Below, piece after piece: positions 42,301 to 53,472 of a stretch of DNA of 64,000 nt; position 1 is the stretch's first letter; each line of letters begins with the position of its first letter. The stretch lies in assembly GCA_963855995.1 (NCBI GenBank), contig OY979717.1:1299179-1363178 (forward strand), written 5' to 3'. Source of the stretch: Muricea muricata (taxonomy: Eukaryota > Cnidaria > Anthozoa > Malacalcyonacea > Plexauridae). The notes beneath the pieces are model-generated. The model searched no databases. It was not told the origin of the DNA and saw only the letters and a program-made list of their open reading frames with translations. The translations under genes and the position numbers were made by a program.

Positions 42301-45300
42301 ACACTAAACACTATCACACACCAAACACCGTCACACACCAAACACCGTCACACACCAAACACCGTCACACACCAAACACCATCACACACCAAACACCATC
42401 ACACACCAAACACCATCACACACCAAACACCGTCACACACCAAACACCATCACACACCAAACACAATCACACACCAAACACCGTCACACACCAAACACCG
42501 TCACCCACCAAACACCGTCACACACCAAACACCATCACACACCAAACACCATCACACACCAAACACCGTCACACACCAAACACCATTACACACCAAACAT
42601 CGTCACACACCTAGTAGAGTTTAAATTGGCTGTAGGGTGTAAATTCAATTATCTTTTATAATGTTTAGTATATTACAATACGTGCATTGTATGTGTGCAA
42701 TATATTCAGTCGACATGTTCCCAAGTATTGAAGTAGTATCACACGCATCCTTGTAGAGTCTAGCTCTAATTGAGATCTACTTTCTCACGTAATGGTCACA
42801 CACAGTACCTCTAATAACCACGGTTTCATTTTCTGATCCAATAAAACATCAAATCCTAAGATCTCAAAACAAACACTGGGGTTACTGGAGTCTGATCCAG
42901 GACGACATAGTCGATAGGAATGAAGAACATGAGGTTGTGAAACTATTAGTGTTTTGATGATGATATCCTGAAGCAAAGAACGTACAAACAAAATTATTTT
43001 TCATAATTTTAGTCAAATTTTCCTTTCTATTAAATAAAATGATATTTTCTTTTCCTTTTATTACACAGTTCTTCAGCTGACCGTAATGTTATTCCAAATA
43101 ACTGCAGCATTGTAATCGTTTTTTCTCAGCCATTGGTTAAAAAATGCTAGAGACCTAAACAATAAGACATTCTTAAATAAGTTATCAGTTCAAGCAACGT
43201 CTCCAAATATTTATGTATAACGTTGATACATTTAATTGATAAAAAAAATTATATTTGTCATATCCAGAAAACTTGAAAGTTATAATTTTTTGTAAAACAT
43301 CTGGAAGAGAGTAGAATATCTTGAGTTGCTTTGAGAATCGCGTAAGAAGTGACGCCAGTGAGCGTTTAACCTTTTGCTTCCTTTACTGGAGTCTTCATCT
43401 CTTGAAAAATTCTCATTGTGTTTGTTCACTGAGTAGTTGGTCAAATGCATGAAAAGATCACTCTAATGAAAGAAAATATTCTGTATAATTATAAATAAGC
43501 AATTAGAAAGTATTTGATAATTAGAAGAATTAATAGTTAAAAATAATTTGATCTATAGCAGCTATAACTAATATGAACAAAATATTATTTAAGATAAGAT
43601 AAAAAGTATGTAGAGAAGGAAGCTACGAATAAAACAATGTCACCTACCAGATTGTCGTCGTTTGGATTTTGGTAACATTCTGTCCCTAATCTGACCTACA
43701 ATTGAATTTGCATTAATAAAAATAATATAAAAGTTTATATAATATTTGCGTTATTTGCATTTGATCGATGGAGTTACAAAGAAGCAAATTATTTCTAAGT
43801 TTGTAAGTCAGAGGAATTTGGAGGTTTAACTATTTAATTTCTTGTTTTGCATGTATATTTTCTCGAGAAAGAATGACCGCAAGTATGTAACATTGTATGA
43901 AGTTGATCAATGCATGCTCCAAAACGTAATTTCAAAACATAGATTTTAAGAATGCTTACGGTCACACTGTTTTCTGTCTTATACAAAATAAGATTTATTC
44001 ATTGCGTCCCACGTGTTTCCTCAATTGTATTGCAATTCATTGCTCGACACTAGCTTCAGGTAAGCCCCTTAAAGCTCAATCGACTTTTTACATTAATGCT
44101 GTCGCCAGATTTGTAAACTTGACTTAATTTTATAAATCGTACGAATTTCTATCAACTAAACGTACCAAACCATCATCATAAAGAAAAATTCTTAACGGAT
44201 CACAACTGGTAACCAGGACATAAATTCGCAGATCAAATTTGTAATCATCAAGAAGCATGGGCTAAATATAAAATAAGGGGGGAAATATTGAACGAATTAT
44301 TACGAAAAAAACATAATTAGGAAGAATGACACAAAAAAATTTTTAAATACCTTATCAATGTATTCTTGCACAACAATATGATCATTTGTACGAATTCGAT
44401 CAGCATTTTTCACCAAGTATATTCTAAAAGTAAATTTGCTCGTTTAATAATTATAATAGATTGAAAATACAGGTCAGCAGATTGCGCTAAACATTAGGAA
44501 AATCGGTCAGGTCACAACTACGTGCCAGTTTGGTCGAAAGTAGCTATATATATGACGAGCAAGCGTTAGAAAGTCAAACCATACATTGGTCAGCATTGCA
44601 CAAGGCGAGTAACAAATCAAAACTATATTGGTTATCACTGCACGAAGAATCCAGTGAACCACAAATAGATAGATGACCTTTAGTTTAATTAACACGATAA
44701 TGTTTAAAGCTAGAAGCTGGTAAGGTCGTGTGTTCACTGTAACTAGATGTAAACATATACAAAATCACTCTGTCGAAATTGCGAAGTTGAGACAGAAATA
44801 GAAAATGGCGTTGTGGACGGGTGATCCTGCAGCCCTTGTTGCGAACTATAGTAAAAGAATTTTGATTCATGTGATTGTACATACTATGCTCTAAGCTGCA
44901 ATTTTCTCTGTCAGTCTGTTGTTTTAATGAAACATAAAATGAAACACCGCTCCTTACCCATTTCCCATGGCGCCATTAGCTGGTTTCACTATAAATGTTT
45001 TTGTTTTCCTCTTTTTCTTCAAATCCCTGCAATAATTGGTAAACAACGTGCATCTACAGAGACTTGGTCAAGGAAATCATCAAGGATAGTGAAAATAGAT
45101 ACAGTTATCTCTGAAGGAAAGCTAATTGTCTCGGAAGCTAATTGTCATGTTGATCGACGCACTATTCTTTTGTATAATCATGTTTATTCGTTTTGTAAAA
45201 TTGTGAATCTCAAACCCTGTAAAAGGTTATAGTTCTACTATCATCATTTTTTGGCGAAAAGTGTAATAAAAACTGAGAATAAGAAATGTACAAACAAAGG

Positions 45301-48300
45301 ATACTCAGCGGGCAAAATCCACGTGTTAGGAACAAAATTATAATCTTCAGGAAACACTCTCTCTATTCTAAACATCAATGAAATAGTCATTAGATGTGAA
45401 TCAAAATATGAATATATAGTACAATGGACATCTCACCAATACAGACATGTAACTAATACAGGGACACCTTTCTGATATGGACATATCTCTGGTCTCTAAT
45501 TTCTAACATGGAAACCTCTCTAATACAGAAACCTCTCTAATACAGAAATCTCTCTAATACAGAAATCTCTCAAATACAGAAATCTCTCAAATGCAGACAT
45601 CTCTCTAATACATGCATCTCTCTAGTACATGCATCATTCTAATACAGACATCTCTCAAATACAGACATCTCTAATACACACATCTCTTTAATACAGGCAT
45701 CTCTAATACATGCATCTCTTTAATACATACATCTCTAATACATGCATCATTCTAATACAGACATCTCTCTAATACAAGCATCATTCTAATACAGACATCT
45801 CTCTAATACATGCATTTCTTTAATATATACATCTCTCTAATACATGCATCTCTCTAATACATGCATCATTCTAATACAGACATCTGTCTAATACATGCAT
45901 CTCTCTAGTACATGCATTATTCTAATACAGACATCTCTCCACTACAGAAATCTCTCTAACATGGGAATCTTTCTAATCTAGAAATCTCTCTAAAACAGAC
46001 ATCTCACTAACTCAGACATTTCTCTAATACAGTTATTTCTCTAATACAGTCATCTCTCTAATAAAGACGTTTCTCTAATACATACTAGACATCTCTCTAA
46101 TACACAGACGTCTCTCTTATAATAGACATCTCTCATATACAGATATCTCTCTAATACTGACATCTCTGTCATACAGAAATCTCTCTAACTCAGACATCTC
46201 ACATTTCTCTAATATAGACATCTCTCAATACAGATCTCTCTAAAACAGACATTCCTAATACAGACATCCTGTGATACATATAGACTAATACAGATATTTC
46301 TCTAATACAGATATTCCTCTGTCCTGCAATCAGATACTTTTCTATTATGAAAACCCCACAGTCAAACACTTCTATTATGAAAACCCCACAGTCAAACACT
46401 TCTATTATGAAAACCCCACAGTCAAACACACATTCTGATTATGGATATTTTTCAGAATGACCTTTTTCCCATACCATTCTAATGTCAGTAATGTGGACAA
46501 TTGCCACAGATATTACCTGGCCATATGCCTAGCTAAAGCATCCTTTCGACAAATTTCACCCATGCCAGGAAAATGATTGATTCTCTGGGAGAGAAAATTA
46601 ATTATATATGAATTAGAATTAAAAAAATAAATTACAGAATTTATGAAAATACACAATATACATTTGATTATGTGACATCAATTCTAGTTTCCCAATTTAG
46701 TTGTTTTTATTGCAATTAACTTTCTATGACGTGCAATATTATTTTCAATATTATTTTTTATTGCAGCCAATTCTGTTTGACTGTGTAATGTTACATGCGT
46801 TCACAGCTCATGTTGGGCCATTCAAAATTGACAGTGAAATTACTTGTACTGGCACTCTAGATAGAATCTGTTTCGCTGCATTTTACATTGTACTTCACCC
46901 ATACATTATATTACCACTTGTGTTTAAGCCTCAGTCGTTAAGTGAAATTATAGTTTGTTTCAGGTTTCATGCATGTAAACTAGGATGGTGTGATTCTTGA
47001 AAAAAACCTCCAAGAATGTGAAATTAAAACATAATGTTTAAAATCTCAAGTCTATACATTTGACAGTTCAAAACATGCACTTTGATATTAATTTGCACCC
47101 TGACACATAACCTCGTATATATGACAATATTAAATACCTGGTAGGACTTCAAATCGACTACTTTTTCAGCAGGAATACAAGAATCATTCCAAATGAAAAA
47201 GCTAAATGTAAGAAACATGATTAAAAATACATTATGCAATTATTGCACCGCAATAGAAGACTTTTCATCACAAGATTTTTTCACCACATTAACACTTGAG
47301 TATTATACCAGTTAGGATCTGTCTCTTTAACAACAACAAATCCCATAGATAAACACACTTCATGAACTGCAAAATGATCAAATTGCACTAATTAGCTGAA
47401 AGAAAAAGTAATGCAAAAAGATGTACCTAACATACATATTGACATCCATAAACTCAACTGACAAATATTACACTCTGTGTATATACAGTCAAGGAGGAAA
47501 GTATTAGATATTTAATCTAGCAAACACTGAGCAGCATTCTCCCTTTAAATGGTTCAGTATGTACCTTTCCTGAGAAATCTTGTCCTAAAATTTAATACAC
47601 TTCCCATGACAAGGGTTGCAAGGACAGTGTTGTCTGTCATGAGGGGAACAGTTAACTGTACGGAGATACATTAAAAACCTCAGATTAGAGAGGGTGGCAG
47701 ACAAAACTACTGCCTATTCCTCGAACTACATTATTTTGAGATACCAGTATAACAGGGACAATAATGTTTAGGACATGTTAACGATGTTCAATCTCTGAGG
47801 CTGGTTCCTCAAAAGCCTGTTCATTTATACTGCATGGATGAATATATGTATAGTTTTGTAGTCTGGAGTTTTGAAATAAACAAATGTAATGAAATAAAAG
47901 AATTAAAACGATCAGTTAAACTTTAAATTTGGTGAACCTTTTAACTCAGTCCAGTTCCAGCTTTGTACAACCGCGCCGAATGTACTGTACATTATACATG
48001 CTATATACTTTCCATGTAAAATATTTGTATATTTTTGTCCATACCTACAGCATATTTTGTACCAGACAGATTTGCATGCATTCGTTTAACATTCCTTCTT
48101 TTCTGGGACGTTTTCGTAGTTTCGCCATTTCTTATCTGAGTTTTATCAGCAGGATCTTGAACTCCTCTACTTGAACCGACAACAATCGTCTTTGAATCAC
48201 TAATAGAATACTTTCCATTCTGAAATGTTCTATTTATTTTATCGTTATCGTTAAAAGCAAGATTATCGCCATTTCGGCTAACGAACCCTTGATTTTCGTC

Positions 48301-48381
48301 GTTTTTCAATGCACAATTTTGAGGTTCCTCTGTCTCCAAGCATAACGGGAAGTCCTCGGTATTTAATAACATTGTGCACAA
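30348..48381 (-). CDS. TTLL7: Tubulin polyglutamylase TTLL7-like gene
   Basis: ATP-dependent ligase adding glutamate side chains to tubulin in axonemes and neurites. Exons: 48045-48381, 47309-47366, 47138-47201, 46517-46584, 45296-45367, 44958-45026, 44351-44423, 44166-44261, 43648-43695, 43371-43462, 43082-43154, 42809-42967, 42058-42152, 41279-41326, 40838-40900, 40633-40726, 40352-40398, 40081-40155, 39285-39533, 38967-39070, 38734-38814, 38502-38662, 31851-31899, 30348-30451. Core motifs: [42 protein letters not shown] (ATP-binding Lys), [68 protein letters not shown]-terminal TTLL7 hallmarks: [65 protein letters not shown]. Phase fails at 42058/41326 and 39285/39070, so two small exons are probably missed. 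The last exon is unresolved. No stops in recognised exons. One intron holds Gypsy1. Confidence 0.9.
30714..30970. repeat. Degenerate TTAGGG-like array
   Basis: About 250 bp of irregular GGGTTAGGATTAGG, TTAGGGTTAGG and GGATTAGG units on the plus strand with many single-base variants (GGTTAGGATTGG, AGGATAGGATT). Metazoan telomere repeat is TTAGGG; this copy is interstitial, downstream of the TTLL7 coding exons and flanked by ordinary sequence. Confidence 0.8.
31130..31520. repeat. GTAGCCA(C/T)GTAG repeat array split by a 249-bp MITE
   Basis: Units TGTAGCCACGTAGTGACGTAG and AGGTAGCCATGTAGCAATGTA occur at 31130-31223 and again at 31473-31520. Between them lies an element with inverted ends CTACAATCCTGGACAAAAC and GTTTTGTCCAGGATTGTAG (31224-31472), possibly with a GTAG target duplication. 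Intron of TTLL7. Confidence 0.65.
32225..32362 (-). repeat. Gypsy1 3' LTR
   Basis: 138 bp, identical to 38118-38255. Contains TTATATAGATGC (TATA-like in element orientation) and an ATCGGGGGGTT run. Identity of the two LTRs suggests a recent insertion. Confidence 0.92.
32485..33594 (-). CDS. Gypsy1 integrase
   Basis: About 369 codons. N-terminal zinc finger: H and H in [18 protein letters not shown] and C in HCLPCQ. Catalytic DDE: Asp in AADFYGPLP, Asp in KTDNGPPF, Glu in [10 protein letters not shown]. The C-terminal region has [16 protein letters not shown] and ends RRYPVRSSR. The start is set by overlap and frameshift with the RNase H frame around 33558-33594. Confidence 0.9.
   Translation of the reverse strand: MPASLRHRALQLAHEGHQGLIKTKQLLREKIWFPRIDQQAETMVQHCLPCQAANPENKLEPLKMSCLPSGPWRHVAADFYGPLPSGQTLMVVIDEYSRFVEVETVSSTAAAAVIPKLDKIFATHGIPELLKTDNGPPFTSYSFKAFARELGFQHRKITPLWPKANAEAERFMRTLGKAIRTARAHQKDWQKELNTFLRNYRSTPHSSTGKSPAELLMGRQIKTKLPEIPTLHHTHPATAKKDFAAKQKMKYYADKYSHCKPHKFSVGDLVLPRQPKVNKFSTPFQAEPFRITEVKGSMITATSKDQTVTRNASHFKLLPPDIEVPIPSPSKEKEKGSRNEQDLNDQANTTDNRRYPVRSSRNTKPNYRT
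33558..34298 (-). CDS. Gypsy1 RNase H and linker
   Basis: The frame starts [19 protein letters not shown] (RNase H catalytic Asp), followed by [19 protein letters not shown] (Glu), [10 protein letters not shown] (Asp) and the tether [14 protein letters not shown] frameshift separates it from the RT frame near 34300-34445 and from integrase near 33590. Confidence 0.88.
   Translation of the reverse strand: MAYFDPEKDTELIVDASPVGLGAILTQKTCNSEKKIVAYASRSLSPVEQRYSQTEREALACVWACERFHLYVYGAPFTLITDHKPLVHIFNNPKTKPPARLERWNLRLQPHNFKVRYEPGKTNPADYLSRHPLQDQPLRERNIAEEYVALLTTSAVPVAMTLAEIQNATLADSTLQKLAELIRSQQWHSVLNNDLPPSNGANSIDLQDLKAFHKIRHELTVTTKMTPFFADLALRCPPAYDTAPFS
34444..35928 (-). CDS. Gypsy1 protease and reverse transcriptase
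   Basis: The frame opens in the second half of a zinc knuckle (HX4C half), then the protease [13 protein letters not shown], then RT with [40 protein letters not shown], catalytic [11 protein letters not shown] (SDD in place of the usual VDD) and [17 protein letters not shown]. The frame ends at a frameshift after the RT connection region. The upstream part of the same polyprotein is displaced beyond the foldback element at 35924. Confidence 0.9.
   Translation of the reverse strand: MPKNCNRPGHFAKVCRSTRRRSSPRRHAKKHVRNVYYPRSPSTSSSESDGYLYSVQNEPSKPTETLKIHRVTLPQAKIKINNVNFPFMIDTGASINVMDENAFSKLQSHTVRNDIKLKQPRTKIYTYGSTTPLNVLGTFTTVVESRRRITFAMFYVVKAGNGSLLSCKTAQELDLIRLNVSSIDTKVNKLPSKAQSTPQHTKSTLPSKTYLPKCLNTTTSPKTHDLVSRYQHLFQGVGKMRDVEITLHIDPNVPPVAQPERRIPFHLRNKVADELKRLEQNDIIEDATGPTPWVSPIVAAPKPKNPNEVRVCVDMRLPNQAIRRERHPSPTVDDIIHSLNGAKKFSKLDLRSGYHQLVLAPESRHITTFTTHKGLKRYKRLNFGTSSAAEIFQHTIQKALEGIDGILNISDDIIIFGKTTAEHDKALETTFQRLSERGLTLSPEKCVFDKEHLDFFGYTFGPADMTPDPKKVQAIKDATPPSNMLRTAQFSWHR
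35924..37236. mobile_element. Foldback element with minisatellite arms inserted in Gypsy1
   Basis: 1313 bp with terminal inverted repeat GGCATGTTGTAAAACG. Both arms are tandem arrays of a 21-22 bp unit, TTTTGACTCCGCGTTTTACA; about 12 copies in the left arm (35935-36195, inverted) and about 18 in the right arm (36805-37225). Flanked by a 9-bp direct repeat CAATTTTTA (35915-35923 and 37237-37245). Long satellite-like arms and a 9-bp duplication match Foldback elements of the MULE group (family knowledge). The centre, 36200-36800, has no transposase; it contains GGTGTGACACCAAC repeats. Confidence 0.88.
37237..38087 (-). CDS. Gypsy1 gag
   Basis: Start chosen at Met in [16 protein letters not shown] (38087), 17 bases inside the end of the primer-binding region. 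Features: [48 protein letters not shown], and [18 protein letters not shown] as in gag p24-like domains. A Cys-rich segment ([20 protein letters not shown]) lies near the C-terminus; a second zinc knuckle is broken in its CX2C half by the foldback insertion at 37236. Confidence 0.88.
38118..38255 (-). repeat. Gypsy1 5' LTR
   Basis: Same sequence as 32225-32362, bordered on the right by the ACAAC target duplication and on the left (inward) by the primer-binding-like TTGGCGACGAGGAT at 38104-38117. Confidence 0.92.
42290..42613. repeat. 17-bp minisatellite, about 18 copies
   Basis: Unit CACACCAAACACC(G/A)TCA repeated with occasional substitutions. It lies in a TTLL7 intron between the exons at 42058-42152 and 42809-42967. 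The frame through it encodes a Thr/His/Pro repeat and is not considered a gene. Confidence 0.95.
45440..46330. repeat. Degenerate ~17-bp repeat array (ATCTCTCTAATACAGAC)
   Basis: About 45-50 diverged units of ACATCTCTCTAATACAGA/ATGC over nearly 900 bp, with length variation between 14 and 20. Intron of TTLL7 between exons 45296-45367 and 46517-46584. Confidence 0.92.
46338..46435. repeat. ~30-bp tandem repeat, three copies
   Basis: Unit CTATTATGAAAACCCCACAG followed by TCAAACACTT, three near-perfect copies directly after the 17-bp array. Confidence 0.9.
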
Positions 48382-48745
48382 ACCATACTCTCATTGAGCT
48401 CGGCTATTGCATTCTAACAGTACAATAGAAAAACCACTCTCTTTCTTTTTTAAATGCAAAGTATTTCGGATGAATCTCATTGTTATCGAAAGTACAGTAT
48501 CTTAGTTTGTTTCTTGGTATCTTTGGATTTCCTAGAGCCTGCAGTACCTTTGTCCTTTTGTTTACTTGGAATCTAAGGACGCGTTGCTACGACGATAACT
48601 ATGGAATACAGATATTATGAATGGATTAGGAAGATTTGTACACGATTTTATGGTCGACCTTTTTTTCCCTTGTTTTCGTGTCATTTCAATAAAAGACCTT
48701 CTCAACGTTTTACCGATGGAACTAGTCCTGACTCTATCAACTTAA

Positions 48746-49262
48746 ATGGAAATGGCAACAAAAAATTTTATTGTCTCATTTGAAAGAGACGCTAAAACAA
48801 TATATAGAAGTCTATTACAAAATTTTTATATCTGTTTCACTTCGGGAGATATTCTCACCTAAATCAACGAACTGTCCGCAATCTTGGATTAATTTTTAAC
48901 CTCACTAAAAATATTTTCGTGACGTCACAACTGGGATAAGTCATTTAAAGCTGCTCCTAAATACCTACCAACAATCAAATATTCTTTGAATCTTCTCAGT
49001 CCGTGCTGAAATCCGTAACACTTACCGTACGTGCGGTTATGGGAGCATATTAATCATTGTGTCGTGAGAAAAAAAATCGCGTGACCCCAGTTATGACGTA
49101 TCATGCATATCCACAAATATCCAAGATGGCGGACAACTAAAGATTTCAAATGAAAATATTTCACGAAATAATGCAAATATGAAAAATTCTGTAATAGTCT
49201 TCCATATATTGTTTTGGAGTCTCTTTTAAATGAGACGATAAAAAAATTGTTGCCATTTCCCT
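48746..49262. mobile_element. TTAA-flanked foldback MITE
   Basis: 517-bp element between TTAA sites at 48742-48745 and 49263-49266. Left end ATGGAAATGGCAACAA, right end complement AGGGAAATGGCAACAA. The arms continue with TTTTATTGTCTCATTTGAAA and AAACAATATATAGAAG and their complements. The TTAA target duplication fits piggyBac or Kolobok groups. It lies just upstream of the TTLL7 first coding exon and could overlap its promoter. Confidence 0.75.
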
Positions 49263-49279
49263 TTAATGTGATGTTCACC

Positions 49280-49800
49280 CATGATGCTGACTAGCTGTTG
49301 TGGCGAGATGTCTATATATAGGGACGTTTCGAATGTTCCGCTCAATTATCTATTTCCCTGATCAGTAATTCACTAATTTATACCATAACTAAGGTAAGAC
49401 ATATTCGAATTTAAAAAAAATCTACAAATCGAAATCCACGAATATATCAAAATGTGAATTGTAAACCTGTCTTCAAATTTTGATATCTTTTTCCTTTATT
49501 CATCAATAAAATTTATATATGATAATAAATGATAATATATATGATTAAAACAGACGGCCTACATCACTAATTAAGTGCTTTTCAGAAGTGCTCTGCATAA
49601 ATAAAAAATTATACATTTACATACAAGTAATTATTTATATATAGTAAGTCCATAAGTCTAAGAATACCAAATAATATCTGATACGTGTACTTTGCTATAA
49701 ATGTCTAAAAAACGTAAAAACAACGTGCTTAAAAGAGGATAGACAAGACAATTGTTTGATATTCTCATCTAAAATATTCCAGTTATAAAACTACAATTAG
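49280..49800. other. Intergenic sequence between the TTAA element and LINE1
   Basis: No exon-like reading seen. AT-rich, ending in the 3' UTR-like tail of LINE1; no clear polyA-type tail or target duplication was identified. Confidence 0.4.
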
Positions 49801-52795
49801 ATCTAAGAAGTCCTTTACAAGTACAAATCATTTTTTGTCTTGTATTGTAATTCCATGCAAATCTGAATTATGAATAAACGGATTTTCACTATCATTCAAT
49901 CCGTTTATTGATTTATATTCGTAGATGCATCTGTGTATACTTCTTCTTTGTCTCAGTGTAAGCCAATTTAATGTTTTCAGGGCATCACAGAAAGAGGAAA
50001 ACATCGCTCGATCCAAAACCAACTTCGCTGCCTTATTATGCAGCGTTTGAACATCATCCATCAAAGTCTTGTTGTCTTTATCCCCCCATACCATGCTGCC
50101 ATATTCCATAATTGATGCAATCATTGTATTAACAGACAATGTCCGTGCATGTCTGGGTAAGAGATATTTCATTCTGCGTAGAATGCCAAGACGTTGCAAG
50201 ACTTTTGCTTGTAAATTTTCAATGTGACATTTCCAAGACAAATTCTCATCGATAATAACGCCAAGACACTTAAATGATTGAACTCTTTCCAACGGGGCAT
50301 CCTTCACTATTAGCTGAACGTTAGCAAACTGTTTTAATTTTTTTGAATTTCCGATAATCATTAACTTAGATTTTGATACATTTAGTAACAACTTACTGTT
50401 TTCAAGCCACATCACAACTCTTTGTAAATCAGCATTTAAAACAGATCATAGTTCCTCTTTCGTTGTGGCCGGACAAAACAATGCTATATCATCTGCAAAT
50501 ATAACCATTTGACAATGTTTCAAGCATTTTTGAATCCCGTTTATGTGAATTAAAAACAATAAGGGTCCAAGTACAGACCCCAGCGGTACTCCAACGGAAA
50601 TCTTCAGGCTGTCAGATTGAGAATCCCCAACAACTGTCTGTTGTGACCTATTCGAGAGAAATGATTGAAGCCAGCACAAAGTCCGACCATGCACACCAAG
50701 ACTCTTCAACTTTTTCATTAGAAGTTGGTGGTTTACCGTATCGAACGATTTTTTTAAATCTAGGTAGACAACACCAGTAACTTGTTTATTATCCATATGT
50801 TTGAGAATGGTATCTGTAAAATTTATGTGCGCCATTTCAGTTGACCGATTAGCTCGAAAACCAAATTGTGTTGAGGAGAGGATAGTGTTATCCTTAAGAT
50901 AGTCACTTAACTGGTTATGTGCAATCCTTTCGATAATTTTGCTGACCGCCGGTAGGACTGATATAGGTCGATAGTTCTCTTTCGAAGTTCTTTCTCCATC
51001 TTTAAACAGCGCAAATACCTTTGCAGATTTCCACCTTTTAGGAAAGCAACCACTAGTGAAAGATTTGTTAATTAAATTTGTAAGTACAGGAGCAATCAAA
51101 CTAGCTGTATCTTTAAACAGTCTAGTACTGATTTTATCCAATCCATCGGCTTTATTAGTTTTAAGCTTGTTTAATTCCTGTTCAACATGTTCATAAGTGA
51201 CACTTTGAAGCTGAAATTTAGATGGATTTTTATTGTCACTACTCTCTGTCCAAATCATTGGTGTAACAGTAAACAGTTTCTGAATCTTTTTTTAAGATCG
51301 AAGCAATGGTCACTTTCTCCGTTCGCAGTTTACAGTTATTATCATATATGGTATTTATGTCAGAGTTCTTCATTTGTGCAGGTACGGTTTCTTTTATCGC
51401 TTGCCACATCTTTTTACCATCACCTTTGTTCTCTTTAATTAGTTTGCAATAATAATCAGACTTCAACTTCCGTTCTTTCTGATTTAAAGAGTTTCTTAAT
51501 GACTTATATTTTTCCCAGTGGCTGGCGCTGTTTGTTGATTTGGCCTTTTTAAAATAGTGACGCTTATCATATCTCATCTGTATCAATTCTTGAGTTACCC
51601 AGGGATTTTTGATACCTTTCACACGCTTAAATTTTGTTGGTACATGTGAATCTGCTACTTCATTAAACAGATGTTCCCACATAAATACTTGCTCATCGAT
51701 ATCTGCTATGCCTTCGATGACAGACCACGGAACTCCATTTAGGTCATTTACAAAAACATCCTTGTTATAATTCTTAAAGCAACGATATTCAAATTGCTTA
51801 GGTGGTGCTCGCTTAACGCCGCCTTTAATGACACAGAATATTAAAGAATGGTCGCTAATGAGAGGATGCATAACTCCCGCTTGAACCACTGTATGACTAC
51901 AGTTTACAAACAATAGGTCAATTATTGTCGTCGAGTGTGCACTGATTCTTGTATGATCTTTGATTAATTGATTCAGGTTGAATTCCAATGCAAATGACCT
52001 TAGATCTCTTGGCATAACTTTATTGACGTTGGCATTGAAATCCCCCAAGATTACAAGGCCACAAAATTCAAAATGAATATGTTCAAAAAAACAGTAATGT
52101 TTAAATCAGGACGACGATAAATTGAACCGATAATCATGCGTTTACAATGAGATCTCTTTATTTAAATCCAAATATAGTCAGGGAGCATATGTCATGAAAT
52201 TTAGTCCCGTGGGATTTTCGTGAAAAAAGCAAGCCACCTATCTAGGAATGTTAATTGGGCCCCAATGAGCATGAAAAATTTTGTCGGCAATTTTGCGACC
52301 TGTTCCGATGGCTGTCACAGGGGGTGAGGTGGGAGGACATTTTCGCCATTACTGAAAAACCTCCCTAAACTAAGGGTCAATGAGCACAAAGAAGCTATAT
52401 TCGGGGCAGTGATGTGTTTGCTGGACCAAAATGCATGCTAATTAGGTCCACCATTAACGAAAATCGGATTTTTCACTCTGACTCAATGTAAGTTGGACCA
52501 AGATCAAAATTGAGGGTTTTTACCTCCCCAATTATGTGGTCGATTAGGATAATAATGCTAAATAAATCACTTAATCATGTTATTTTGTGCGTGAATTGGA
52601 AATTAGTTTGAAGACAGACATCGACTGTCAGTAATCTGCAAAACCTCATCTTCACAAAAAATGCCTTAAAAGGGTTCCGTGATTCTTAAAACATTGGATA
52701 TGATGAAATAAATACTAATCAATTACAATCCAATGATCAAGGGGTTATGCAGCCCAAGAATCACGTTACTGTACACGTTACCGTAATGATTATCT

Positions 52796-53472
52796 TCACG
52801 AAGTATCTTCCTCGTCTTCGTCGTCTTTCTGGTCAGGCGATGGGCCAGATGGGCAGTTTACACAAGGCTCATCATCATCACCGCATGCGCAAAGATCAGT
52901 GCAGTTGAGCCCTGCCTTCCTGCACTGACATCTGTTCGTTCCACATCCCTTGGTGCAACGGCACTTGATGAGATGAAGAACAGCATCCGGGGCGGGTCGC
53001 TGCTGATCATCACTGGATGCCATTCATCTGAATCAAAAGAAAAGCCTCATAATTTGACATTATTTTGGTCACTTTCACGATGATATGCCTCAGATGAATT
53101 ACCTTTCTCCAGGGTCCATCCAAAGCCTGCCGGTGAGGGAAGCCTTGGGTTTGGGATTATATCATTCTTCCATACCATTGCTTGGTAATGGGCACGTAAT
53201 ATCGCGTGTTTCAGGGCTGCCTTGGTAGGTGGCAATCTCTCAGACTCTGCCTGTTTCCTTCGGAATAAAAACCATCTATGTTCCTTAACACTACTGGCCT
53301 GGGTGCCACGGAAGTACAGCAAGCACACAGGCTTCTCTATGGCAGCCAAGGTTGAGGGTAGAGGCTGTGAGGTTCCCCCAAGGTCTGCTAGGGCATCCAC
53401 GCAGACACTGTCAGCCTCTAAAAATGCCTTCCAGCAAGCAAGCTTGCCCTTCCCAGCAAAGCTACCGGTCAC
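52796..53472 (-). pseudogene. Cargo gene C-terminal part: CXC-type cysteine-rich protein
   Basis: Frames 53047-53472 and 52796-53023 encode the C-terminal half of a family common in invertebrate repeats: GSFAGKGKLACWKAFLEAD, KPVCLLYFRGTQ, RWFLFRRKQAESERLPPTKA, LRAHYQAMVWKNDIIPNP, then a tesmin/TSO1-like block LIKCRCTKGCGTNRCQC followed by CTDLCACG and an acidic tail DDEDEEDTS. The two frames are separated by about 25 bases and may be joined by an intron. The second lies entirely in the left inverted repeat. Function unknown; CXC domains bind DNA in other proteins. Confidence 0.7.

Noticed and set aside
42202-42624. 140-codon frame of Thr/His/Pro repeats
   Set aside because: It is a product of the 17-bp minisatellite, on the strand opposite to TTLL7 and within its intron.
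45440-46330. CRISPR-like or regulatory repeat array
   Set aside because: Repeats are degenerate, contiguous and intronic; no spacer structure.
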